A stretch of DNA of 64,000 bases. Origin: Novosphingobium clariflavum. GTDB lineage: Bacteria > Pseudomonadota > Alphaproteobacteria > Sphingomonadales > Sphingomonadaceae. The DNA lies in contig NZ_JAPCWC010000004.1 of NCBI RefSeq assembly GCF_026420865.1, positions 62,001-126,000 on the forward strand, read 5' to 3'. This document shows positions 31,091-39,083 of the stretch, piece by piece (position 1 is the first letter of the stretch; each line of letters opens with the position of its first letter). The translations under genes were made by a program, and so were the position numbers. The notes under the pieces were generated by a model. That model ran no database searches and was not told the origin of the DNA. It worked only from the letters and a program-made list of their open reading frames with translations.

Positions 31091-32350
31091 TCACGCCAGC
31101 CGGAACTCGCCCGCCTGGGCGCTGAGGCGCGAGATCTCGCTGTCGAGATTGAGCGCGGCGGCCGACGTCTGCTCGACCATCGAGGCGTTGTACTGCGTCG
31201 TGCGTTCCATCTCGCCGATAGCGGTGGTCACCTGGGTGATGGCGGCGGACTGCTCGCGGTTGTCGGTGGTCATGCGCGCCAGCAGCCGGTGGACCTTGCC
31301 CACCCCCTCGACGATCTCGACCAGCGCCGAATCGACCGAATTGACCGCCTCCACCGCACTGGCGACTTCCGACTGGGTGACGCCAAGCTGCTCGCGGGCA
31401 TTGCGCGCCTCTTCCTCGGCCCGCATGGCAAGCGCCGAGACAAGATCGGCCACAACCGCGAAACCGCGCCCGGCCTCGCCCGCGCGGCCGGCCTCGACCG
31501 CCGCGTTCATCGCCAGCACCCGGGTCTGGAAGGCGATCTTGTCGACCCCCTCGATCACCGTGTCGATGCCCTTGGCGCAGCCCGAGACGCGGCCCATCGT
31601 CTCCACCGTCTCACCGGCAACCGCGCGGCCCTTGCCGACCAGCGCGATCACCCCGTCGGCACTCTCCAGCGTCTGCCCGGCAGCGACCGCGGTGCTCCGG
31701 AGGCGATCCTCCATCGAGACGATCGCGGCCGAGGTCTGCTCGAGGCTCGCGGCATTGGCCTCGGTACGGCGCGCGAGGTCGTCGGAGGCCTGGGAGATCT
31801 CGCTCGAACCGGTGCGGATCGCCTGCGCGCGCACCTGCACCGCGCCGACGAGATCGCGCAGCCGCCCGATCGCCTCGTTGAAATGGCTCTTGAGCTGGCT
31901 GAACTCGCCGGTGAACTCGGCCGTCACCTGGGCGGTGAGATCGCCGCGCGCCAGCTTTTCCAGCTGGGCGGTGAACTGTTCGACCATCGCGGCCTGATCG
32001 CGCGCGGTGATCCGCTGCTGGCGCGCGGTCTCGCGGAAGGTGAACATCGCCTGGGTCATGCGGCCCACGCAGTCGCGGTAATCGGTATAGTCCACCGGGC
32101 TGTCGAGGTCGCCCGCGGCCACCCCCTCCATGCGCACGACGGTGGAGACATAAGGCACGCAGATGCCCTCGCGGCAGGCCATGCCGAAGAGCCAGGCGCC
32201 CAGCGTCAGCGCCAGGCCCAGCGGCAGGCCGTACACCCGCGGCAGCAGCGCCGCGCAGAGCACCGCCACCAGCATCGCGGCGGCCATGAGGGAGAAGGCG
32301 AGGAAGGTTTTCTGCCGGATAGGGGCATGTTTGACGAACCAGTCGACCAT
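31091..32350 (-). CDS. Methyl-accepting chemotaxis protein without a periplasmic sensor domain
   Basis: A 419-residue chemoreceptor. Two membrane helices (about 15-36 and 41-57) follow each other directly, leaving almost no periplasmic loop. A HAMP-like region (about 58-115) and a second HAMP-like segment (about 128-170, KLARGDLTAQVTAEFTGEF) come next. The signalling hairpin tip reads IAFQTRVLAMNAAVEAGRAGEAGRGFAVVAD. This is close to the CheA/CheW-binding consensus, though the next part (LVSALAMRA) departs from the usual EVRALAQRS. No other che genes are in the window. It probably senses membrane state, cytoplasmic or energy signals. Confidence 0.9.
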   Translation of the reverse strand: MVDWFVKHAPIRQKTFLAFSLMAAAMLVAVLCAALLPRVYGLPLGLALTLGAWLFGMACREGICVPYVSTVVRMEGVAAGDLDSPVDYTDYRDCVGRMTQAMFTFRETARQQRITARDQAAMVEQFTAQLEKLARGDLTAQVTAEFTGEFSQLKSHFNEAIGRLRDLVGAVQVRAQAIRTGSSEISQASDDLARRTEANAASLEQTSAAIVSMEDRLRSTAVAAGQTLESADGVIALVGKGRAVAGETVETMGRVSGCAKGIDTVIEGVDKIAFQTRVLAMNAAVEAGRAGEAGRGFAVVADLVSALAMRAEEEARNAREQLGVTQSEVASAVEAVNSVDSALVEIVEGVGKVHRLLARMTTDNREQSAAITQVTTAIGEMERTTQYNASMVEQTSAAALNLDSEISRLSAQAGEFRLA

Positions 32351-32526
32351 CGGACGTTTCTCGCTTCAGGGGGATAGCTAGAAGTATGCCTAACTCGCAT
32401 TATCGTACTTATAGGCCAGAACCCCGAAAACGCGGGGCTTCCCTCTGATTTTTGGAGAAAGTTTCGTTAGACTCGCCTTATCGCCGCCCCATCGGCAGCA
32501 GACCCGTTCCTCGCGGGCCGCCCTCC

Positions 32527-32838
32527 TCAGTGCCCGGGGGCGTTCTTCTTCAGGCTCTCCTCCATCCGCGCCAGCTGCGCGGCGGTGGCCTCGCCCTGGT
32601 ACTTGTCCTTCCATTCGCCGAACGGCATGCCGTGGATCACTTCGCGCGCGGCGGCCTTGTCGCCGGCAAAACCGGCGTCGCGGATCCAGTCGGCCAGGCA
32701 ATTGCGGCAAAATCCGGCGAGCCCCATCAGCTCGATGTTCTCGGCATCGTGACGCTGCTGCAAGTGCTTGACGAGACGGCGGAAAGCCGCTGCCGCAACC
32801 GCGTCATCAAGAGCGTCTATGGAGTTGTTTTCGTGCAT
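32527..32838 (-). CDS. DUF1244 domain protein
   Basis: A 103-residue cytoplasmic protein matching DUF1244 throughout. The conserved GLAGFCRNCLADWI segment with its C-x-x-C and the REVIHGMPFGEWKDKYQ segment are both present. The function of the family is unknown. ATG at 32838 is fixed by the conserved start of the helical domain (DDAVAAAAFRRLVKHLQQR). It is divergent from pyruvate kinase; the two starts are about 80 bases apart. A small hairpin (CCCCGaaaaCGCGGGG, near 32423) lies downstream. Confidence 0.88.
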   Translation of the reverse strand: MHENNSIDALDDAVAAAAFRRLVKHLQQRHDAENIELMGLAGFCRNCLADWIRDAGFAGDKAAAREVIHGMPFGEWKDKYQGEATAAQLARMEESLKKNAPGH

Positions 32839-32915
32839 GGCGCGTCGCTTGGTCCTTGGTTTGTCAGACAAGCTTTGCCATAGATCGCCCCGATACAGGA
32901 AGAGGCACACTGACC

Positions 32916-34391
32916 TTGGCAACCACTCCACCATTCCGTCGCTCGCCCCACCACCGCGGCATCAAGCGCCAGCGCAAGGTCAAGATCCTTGCCACGCTCG
33001 GCCCGGCGAGCCGTGACCGGGAAACCATCGAGAAGCTGCTGAAAGCCGGCGCCGATGCGTTCCGCGTCAACATGAGCCACGGCGATCACGACACCCACCG
33101 CGAGACCATCGCCAACATCCGCGCGGTGGAAAAGGACGCGATGCGCCCGATCGCCGTGCTCTGCGACCTGCAGGGCCCGAAGCTGCGCGTCGGCACGTTT
33201 GCCGAGGGCAAGGCCTTCATCCGCCACGGCGCCCACTTCACGCTGGACCGCGACCCCACCCCGGGTGACGACAACCGCGTCTGCCTGCCGCATCCCGAAC
33301 TGTTCGGCATCCTCGAGAAGGGCCAGCGCCTGCTGATCGACGACGGCAAGCTGCGCCTCGTGGTGATCCGCGCCGAAGCCGATTCGATCCTGTGCTCGGC
33401 CGAAGTCGGCGGCGCGATCTCCGACCGCAAGGGCGTGAACGTGCCCGACGCGATCGTCCCGGTGCCGGCGCTGACCGACAAGGACCGCCGCGACCTTGCT
33501 TTCGCGGTCGAGCAGGGCGCCGACTGGATCGGCCTCTCCTTCGTGCAGCGCCCCGAAGACGTCGCCGAGGCCCGCCGCCTGATCGGCGGGGCCTGCGCGC
33601 TGATGTCGAAGATCGAGAAGCCTGCCGCAGTGCAGTCGATCGACGGGATCATCGAGCTGTCGGACGGCATCATGGTCGCGCGCGGCGACCTCGGCGTCGA
33701 ACTGCTGCCCGAACAGGTGCCGCCGATCCAGAAGCACATCGTCGCCAAGACCCGCGCCAGCGGCAAGCCGGTGGTGGTGGCCACGCAGATGCTGGAATCG
33801 ATGATCAGCAGCCCCTCGCCGACCCGCGCCGAAGTCTCCGACGTCGCCAACGCGGTCTACGACGGCGCCGACGCGGTGATGCTCTCGGCCGAAACCGCCG
33901 CCGGCCAGTGGCCGGTCGAGGCGGTGACGATCATGGACCGCATCGCCGTCTCGGTCGAACACGATTCGACCTACCGCGAGCGTATCCACCTCGCCTCGAC
34001 CCCGCCCGATCCGACCACCGCCGACGCGCTTTCCGCCTCCTGCGCGACGATTGCCGATACCCTGCCGATCGAGGGCATCATCGTCTTCACCGGCTCGGGC
34101 GGTTCGGCCCGCCGCGTCGCGCGTGAGCGTCCCGCCGCGCCGATGCTGGTGCTCACCCCGACGCTCGCCACCGCCCGCCGCCTGGCGCTGCTGTGGGGCG
34201 CGCATACGGTGACCACCAAGGACATCGGCAGCTTCGAGGAGATGATCGCCAAGGGCAAGCGCATGGCCCTGCGCCACGGTTTCGGCGCCGCCGGCACCCG
34301 CCTCGTGGCGCTGGCGGGCGTGCCGTTCGGCGTGCCGGGCTCGACCAACCTGCTCCACGTCGTCACCCTCACCGGCAACGAACTGGACTGA
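32916..34391 (+). CDS. pyk: Pyruvate kinase
   Basis: A 491-residue glycolytic enzyme converting phosphoenolpyruvate and ADP to pyruvate and ATP. Key segments are ILATLGPASRD, FRVNMSHGDHDTH, the active-site lysine in MSKIEKPAAV, the metal site region MVARGDLGVEL, and PTRAEVSDVANAVYDGADAVMLSAETA. No ATG lies before the domain. TTG at 32916 is preferred because AGGAAGAGG lies about 10 bases upstream; another TTG at 32856 would add 20 residues. The LysE gene starts 7 bases after the stop. Confidence 0.94.
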   Translation: MATTPPFRRSPHHRGIKRQRKVKILATLGPASRDRETIEKLLKAGADAFRVNMSHGDHDTHRETIANIRAVEKDAMRPIAVLCDLQGPKLRVGTFAEGKAFIRHGAHFTLDRDPTPGDDNRVCLPHPELFGILEKGQRLLIDDGKLRLVVIRAEADSILCSAEVGGAISDRKGVNVPDAIVPVPALTDKDRRDLAFAVEQGADWIGLSFVQRPEDVAEARRLIGGACALMSKIEKPAAVQSIDGIIELSDGIMVARGDLGVELLPEQVPPIQKHIVAKTRASGKPVVVATQMLESMISSPSPTRAEVSDVANAVYDGADAVMLSAETAAGQWPVEAVTIMDRIAVSVEHDSTYRERIHLASTPPDPTTADALSASCATIADTLPIEGIIVFTGSGGSARRVARERPAAPMLVLTPTLATARRLALLWGAHTVTTKDIGSFEEMIAKGKRMALRHGFGAAGTRLVALAGVPFGVPGSTNLLHVVTLTGNELD

Positions 34392-34398
34392 CCCGGCC

Positions 34399-35028
34399 AT
34401 GGCGCTTCACACCCTGTGGATCTACGCCGTCGCGGTCTTCCTGCTGAGCGCGACGCCGGGTCCCAACATGCTCCACGTGCTCTCGCGCAGCGTGGAACTG
34501 GGCGTGAAGCGCACCCTTGCCACCATGGCGGGCTGCCTCCTGGGTCTTGTCACCCTGCTGGCCGCCTCCGCCGTGGGGTTGGGGGCGCTGCTCCATGCGC
34601 TGCCCGGCACTTTCACCGCGCTGCGCATCGCGGGCGCGGGCTATCTGCTGTTCCTGGCGGTCAAGGCCTGGCGCGCGCCGGTGAGCGAAGACGATGACGT
34701 GGCGCAGACGGTGCGCCCCGCAATCTCGGGGCTGGCCCTGTTTCGCGGCGGCTATGCGATCGCGATCAGCAATCCCAAGGCCATCGTCTTCGCGGCGGCC
34801 TTCCTGCCGCAGTTCATCGATCCCGCCCGCCCGCAGGCCTCGCAGTTCGCCATCCTGGTGGCGGTCTTCGCGGTGATCGAGGCGTTCTGGTACGCGGTCT
34901 ACGCGTTCAGCGGCCGCGCGCTCTCGCGCCATCTGGGTCGTGCCGGCGTCAAGCGCGTGTTCAACCGGCTGACCGGCGGGCTGTTCGCCGGCTTCGGCCT
35001 CTCGCTGCTGGCCTTCCGCGCCGCCTGA
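34399..35028 (+). CDS. LysE/RhtB family amino-acid exporter
   Basis: A 209-residue inner-membrane protein with about six helices and the family signature ATPGPNMLHVLSRS near the N-terminus. The second half contains AISNPKAIVFAAAFLPQFID, also typical of RhtB-type exporters of amino acids or homoserine lactones. It starts 7 bases after pyk and is probably translated from the same transcript. The substrate is not predictable. A GC hairpin follows. Confidence 0.93.
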   Translation: MALHTLWIYAVAVFLLSATPGPNMLHVLSRSVELGVKRTLATMAGCLLGLVTLLAASAVGLGALLHALPGTFTALRIAGAGYLLFLAVKAWRAPVSEDDDVAQTVRPAISGLALFRGGYAIAISNPKAIVFAAAFLPQFIDPARPQASQFAILVAVFAVIEAFWYAVYAFSGRALSRHLGRAGVKRVFNRLTGGLFAGFGLSLLAFRAA

Positions 35029-35036
35029 CGGAAGCT

Positions 35037-35060
35037 GCCCTCCCCGCGGATGGGGAGGGC
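35037..35060. terminator. Hairpin between convergent LysE and YggS genes
   Basis: GCCCTCCCC (35037-35045) pairs perfectly with GGGGAGGGC (35052-35060) around a 6-base loop. It lies in the 36-base gap of two convergent genes and can serve both, though no T-tract is present. Confidence 0.6.
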
Positions 35061-35064
35061 TCGC

Positions 35065-35727
35065 TTACCCCCGCGCCCCGAACAGCGCGCTGCCCACGCG
35101 CACATGCGTGGCGCCCAGCATGATCGCGGTCTCGAAGTCCTCGCTCATGCCCATCGACAGGCCGGAAACCCCGTTATCCGCCGCGAGCTTGGCAAGCAGG
35201 GCAAAGAACGGCGCCGCCTCGATGCCGGCCGGCGGCACGCACATCAGCCCCGCAAGCGGAATATCCGCACTGCGCACTTCGGCGAGCAGGGCGGGCAGAT
35301 CGGCAATCGGGCAACCGCCCTTCTGCTCTTCCGCGCCGATGTTCACCTGCACGAAGCACGGCACCCGGCGGCCCAGCTTGTCCATCGCCTTGGCCAGCGC
35401 CGAGACCAGCGAGGGCCGGTCGAGCGCGTGGATGCAGTCGAACAGCGCGACCGCGTCCTCGGCCTTGTTGGACTGGAGCTGGCCGACGAGGTGCAAAACC
35501 ACGTCGGGATGGGCCTCGCGCAGCGCCGGCCACTTGGCCTCGGCTTCCTGCACGCGGTTTTCCCCGAAGACGCGCTGCCCCTCGGCGAGGAGCGGCAGGA
35601 TCGCCTCGGCGGGGTGGGTCTTGGCGATGGCGACGAGTTCGATGGCCTGAGGTTCGCGTCCGGCAATGGTGGCGGCGTGGGCGATCCGGGCGCGAACGGC
35701 CTGGAGAGGAGAAGCTGGCTGATCCAT
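35065..35727 (-). CDS. yggS: YggS-family pyridoxal phosphate homeostasis protein
   Basis: A 220-residue cytoplasmic PLP-binding protein of the YggS/PROSC family. PLP is bound by Lys36 (LVAIAKTHP). Other family marks are FGENRVQEAEAKW, LHLVGQLQSNKA, LMCVPP and LSMGMSEDFETAI, ending VRVGSALFG. The protein buffers free pyridoxal phosphate and affects amino- and keto-acid pools, but has no known catalytic activity. Its ATG overlaps, head to head, a possible ATG of the ThiE-like gene on the other strand. Confidence 0.95.
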   Translation of the reverse strand: MDQPASPLQAVRARIAHAATIAGREPQAIELVAIAKTHPAEAILPLLAEGQRVFGENRVQEAEAKWPALREAHPDVVLHLVGQLQSNKAEDAVALFDCIHALDRPSLVSALAKAMDKLGRRVPCFVQVNIGAEEQKGGCPIADLPALLAEVRSADIPLAGLMCVPPAGIEAAPFFALLAKLAADNGVSGLSMGMSEDFETAIMLGATHVRVGSALFGARG

Positions 35728-35749
35728 GGCGCGCTGCTATAGCGTCCCC

Positions 35750-36301
35750 GTGCCGAACCGCCAGTCACCTCTTGCGCCCGACATCTGGCCCGACATCTGG
35801 CTCGTCAGCGACGCCCGCAACGATGCCGCGCTCGAAACCGCGCTCGCGCGCCTGCCGCGCGGATCGGGGCTGGTGCTGCGCCACTACCACCTGCCGTCTG
35901 CCGAACGCCGCGCCCGCTTCGCGGTTCTGAAGCGCGTAGCCCGCCGTTTCGGCCACCGCATTGTCCTGTCCGGCAGCGCCCGCGAAGCTCGGCAATGGGG
36001 CGCCGATGGGGCTTATGGCGCGGCGGACAGACTAGTCCGAGGCCCCGCCACGCTGCGCCTCGTCACCGTCCATTCGCTGCGCGAACTCGCGCATGCCCAC
36101 CGCGCCCGCGCCGCCATGGCCGTGCTCTCGCCGGTCTTCGCCACCCGCTCGCACCCCGGCGGCAAGACGCTGGGGCCGACGCGGTTTCGCCTCCTGGCGG
36201 CGCGCTCGAAGGTGCCCGTGATCGCCCTTGGCGGCATGACGCCACATCGCGCCCGCACGCTACCTGCCCGCAAATGGGCGGCGATTCAGGCGTTTATCTG
36301 A
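35750..36301 (+). CDS. Degenerate ThiE/TenI-like protein
   Basis: A 183-residue (beta/alpha)-barrel-like protein related to thiamine phosphate synthase. The C-terminal half keeps the ThiE features SPVFATRSHPGGKTLGP and VPVIALGGM. The substrate-binding signatures of the N-terminal half are changed: the usual QLR-x-K is VLRHYHLP, the usual NDR is SGSA, and GVHLGQ-x-D is GAYGAADR. True thiamine phosphate synthase activity is therefore doubtful. GTG at 35750 is chosen because the alternative ATG at 35726 overlaps the yggS start codon; both are possible. Confidence 0.75.
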   Translation: MPNRQSPLAPDIWPDIWLVSDARNDAALETALARLPRGSGLVLRHYHLPSAERRARFAVLKRVARRFGHRIVLSGSAREARQWGADGAYGAADRLVRGPATLRLVTVHSLRELAHAHRARAAMAVLSPVFATRSHPGGKTLGPTRFRLLAARSKVPVIALGGMTPHRARTLPARKWAAIQAFI

Positions 36302-36330
36302 CCGCCCACAACCTTGTTCCCGATCCATTC

Positions 36331-36360
36331 TTGACGGCGAGTCCCCCGCCGACGCATTAT
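36331..36360 (+). promoter_or_regulatory. Candidate sigma-70-type promoter of ftsK
   Basis: TTGACG (36331-36336) and CATTAT (36355-36360) are separated by 18 bases and end 27 bases before the ftsK ATG. AAGGGA at 36376 is a good ribosome-binding site. Confidence 0.45.
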
Positions 36361-36387
36361 ATCGGGCCGAAATCAAGGGAATTTCCA

Positions 36388-38835
36388 ATGGCGACACGGC
36401 CCCTCGCACCCGGACGGCGAATCGCCAAGCCGGACTGGCGCGCAGTGCTCAAGCGGTCCTTGCGCCGCGCGGGCGAGCTGGGCGGCGCCCTGCTGCTGTT
36501 CGCGGCGATGGCCTTCCTCACCCTCGCGCTGCTCAGCTACCACCAGACCGATCCTTCCGCCTCGACCGCCGCCGGCGGCCCGGCGGAGAACTGGATGGGC
36601 CCGGTCGGCGCCTGGGTGGCGGAGCGGGTGCTGCTGCTGTTCGGCCCGGTTTCCGCGCTGTTCGTGCCGCTGCTCTATGTCTTCGCGCGCAAGCTCTGGC
36701 TGCTGGTCGAGGAAGAGGACGGCGAGATCGAGCCTTCCAACCAGCGCTGGTGGCGCCCGGTCTTCGTGCTGGCGCTGGCGATGGTGCTGATCGCCACGGT
36801 GCTCAGCCTCGCCTTCCCGCAGGCCGGTGCCACCGGCACCCTGCTCGGCCTCACCTATGTCCAGCCCGGCGGCACCCTGCCTGCCTCGATGGGCGGCATT
36901 TCCGGCCTGCTCGGCGCCTGGGTGATCGAGACGCTGACCGGCTTCCTGCCCGGCGTCTTTGCCTCCTGGGCGGCCTTTGCCATTTCCGTGCTCTGCCTTG
37001 GCGGCGGCCTGCTGCTGGCGGGCAGCGTGTTCGCCTGGGACTGGGGCCGCCTGCTGACCCTGCCCGGCCGCATCGGCCGCGCTTCCGCCCCCGGCGAGGC
37101 ATCGCCCCGCAGCGCCGAGAAGGAAAAGACCCGCGAGAAGGCGCCGAAGATCCAGTCCGCGCCGTTCATGGACGACGACTCCGGCGACACTCCGGTGGCT
37201 GCGGCAACCGCCCGCGAGCCCGCCGCCAAGCCGCGCAAGGCGCCGGAAATCAGCGATCCCAAGGCCGCCGCCACCCCGGCGCAGCTCAATATCGGCAACC
37301 GCCAGAAGGACATGTTCGACAAGTTCGCGCTGCCCGGGCTCGACCTGCTCAACGATCCGCCGCCCAATTCGCAGCCCAAGATCGACAAGCTCAGCCTCGA
37401 ACGCAACGCCCGCCTGCTCGAAACCGTGCTCGACGACTTCAACGTCAAGGGCGAGATCACCGCGGTGCGCACCGGCCCGGTCGTCACCATGTACGAACTG
37501 GAGCCCGCCCCCGGCATCAAGGCCAGCCGCGTGATCGGCCTTGCCGACGACATCGCCCGCAACATGTCGGCGATCTCGGCCCGCGTCTCCTCGATTCCCG
37601 GCCGCACCGTCATGGGCATCGAACTGCCCAATGCCGACCGCCAGATGGTCTCGTTCAAGGAGATGGTCGCCTCCGAGGCCTTCGCCAGCCACAAGGGCAT
37701 GCTGCCGATCATCCTGGGCAAGGACATCGCCGGCGAGCCGGTGGTGGCGGACCTGGCGACGATGCCGCACCTGCTGGTCGCCGGTACCACCGGTTCGGGC
37801 AAGTCGGTGGGTCTCAACACCATCCTGCTCTCGCTGCTCTACCGCCTGACGCCGGCGCAGTGCCGCCTGATCCTCGTCGATCCCAAGGTGCTGGAACTCA
37901 AGAGCTACGACGACATCCCGCACTTGCTTTCGCCCGTCGTCACCGAGCCGCCCAAGGCGGTGCGCGCGCTGAAGTGGGCGGTCGAGGAAATGGAGCGCCG
38001 CTACCGCCAGATGAGCGAGATCTCGGTGCGCAACCTCGCCAGCTTCAACGAGAAGGTCCGCGCCGCCGCCGCCAAGGGCAAGCCGCTCGGCCGCCGCATC
38101 CAGATCGGCTTCGACCCGGAGACCGGCGAGGAGCTGTATGAAGATCGCCAGCTCGACTACGAGACGCTGCCGCAGATCGTGCTCATCGTCGACGAACTCG
38201 CCGACCTCATGGTCACCGTCGGCAAGGAAATCGAAGTGCTGATCCAGCGCCTCTCGCAGAAGAGCCGCGCGGCAGGCATCCACCTCATCATGGCGACCCA
38301 GCGCCCCTCGGTCGACGTCATCACCGGCGTCATCAAGGCCAACCTGCCGACCCGCGTGTCGTTTGCCGTCACCAGCCGCATCGACAGCCGCACGATCCTG
38401 GGCGAACAGGGCGCCGAGCAGCTGCTGGGCAAGGGCGACATGCTCTACAAGCCCAGTTCCGACCCGGTGAAGCGCGTCCACGGCCCCTTCGTCTCGGACG
38501 AGGAAGTCGAACACGTCGCCGATCACTGGCGCGCGCAGGGCAAGCCCGACTACGTCGATGCCGTCACCAACGAGCCGGAGGAAGGCTCGTTCGGCTTCGA
38601 CGACCTCGACGCCACGGCCTCGGACCAGCCGGAAGAGCGCAAGTACCGGCAGGTCTGCCAGCTGGTGTTCGAGAACCAGAAGGTCTCGGTCTCCTGGCTG
38701 CAGCGCCAGATGGGCGTGGGCTACAACACCGCCGCCAAGTGGGTGGAGCGCATGGAGCAGGACGGCTACGTCGGCCCGGCCAACCACGTCGGCCGCCGCG
38801 ACATCTACCGCGACGAGAACGGCGCGCCGCTGTAG
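36388..38835 (+). CDS. ftsK: DNA translocase FtsK
   Basis: An 815-residue septal DNA pump that clears chromosome dimers at division. Four membrane helices occupy about 30-225. A linker rich in Ala/Pro/Lys runs to about 300. The motor has Walker A GTTGSGKS at 466-473 and Walker B IVDELADLM. The C-terminal gamma winged helix (YRQVCQLVFENQKVSVSWLQRQMGVGYN) reads polarity sequences and activates XerD. The linker is short compared with E. coli FtsK (1,329 residues), normal for alphaproteobacteria. ATG at 36388 follows AAGGGA. The open frame upstream overlaps the ThiE-like gene and is not real. Confidence 0.96.
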   Translation: MATRPLAPGRRIAKPDWRAVLKRSLRRAGELGGALLLFAAMAFLTLALLSYHQTDPSASTAAGGPAENWMGPVGAWVAERVLLLFGPVSALFVPLLYVFARKLWLLVEEEDGEIEPSNQRWWRPVFVLALAMVLIATVLSLAFPQAGATGTLLGLTYVQPGGTLPASMGGISGLLGAWVIETLTGFLPGVFASWAAFAISVLCLGGGLLLAGSVFAWDWGRLLTLPGRIGRASAPGEASPRSAEKEKTREKAPKIQSAPFMDDDSGDTPVAAATAREPAAKPRKAPEISDPKAAATPAQLNIGNRQKDMFDKFALPGLDLLNDPPPNSQPKIDKLSLERNARLLETVLDDFNVKGEITAVRTGPVVTMYELEPAPGIKASRVIGLADDIARNMSAISARVSSIPGRTVMGIELPNADRQMVSFKEMVASEAFASHKGMLPIILGKDIAGEPVVADLATMPHLLVAGTTGSGKSVGLNTILLSLLYRLTPAQCRLILVDPKVLELKSYDDIPHLLSPVVTEPPKAVRALKWAVEEMERRYRQMSEISVRNLASFNEKVRAAAAKGKPLGRRIQIGFDPETGEELYEDRQLDYETLPQIVLIVDELADLMVTVGKEIEVLIQRLSQKSRAAGIHLIMATQRPSVDVITGVIKANLPTRVSFAVTSRIDSRTILGEQGAEQLLGKGDMLYKPSSDPVKRVHGPFVSDEEVEHVADHWRAQGKPDYVDAVTNEPEEGSFGFDDLDATASDQPEERKYRQVCQLVFENQKVSVSWLQRQMGVGYNTAAKWVERMEQDGYVGPANHVGRRDIYRDENGAPL

Positions 38836-38861
38836 GCGCGCCCCTTCTCTCCAAAAAAACG

Positions 38862-38889
38862 GGGCCCTAAAAACAGGGCCCTAAAAACA
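38862..38889. repeat. 14-bp direct repeat after ftsK
   Basis: GGGCCCTAAAAACA occurs twice in tandem (38862-38875 and 38876-38889). Each unit has a self-complementary GGGCCC followed by an A-run, so pairing of the two units could form a terminator-like hairpin. The remaining gap to 39083 shows nothing clear. Confidence 0.7.
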
Positions 38890-39083
38890 AGGGCGCCCTG
38901 CGCCCGCCTGCTTCTCGTCCGCGCGCGGGCATCGTTGAAACGGTGCGGCTCCCGATGGCGCGCGGACAGCGGGATGGGCGGGCAAGGTCACGCTATACCA
39001 ACGGCAACCTACCAATTGCCCGCCAATAGCCCTACCCTGCCGCTTTGACGGCACCCCCGCGTCCCTGCCCCCGAAAGGCCCCG

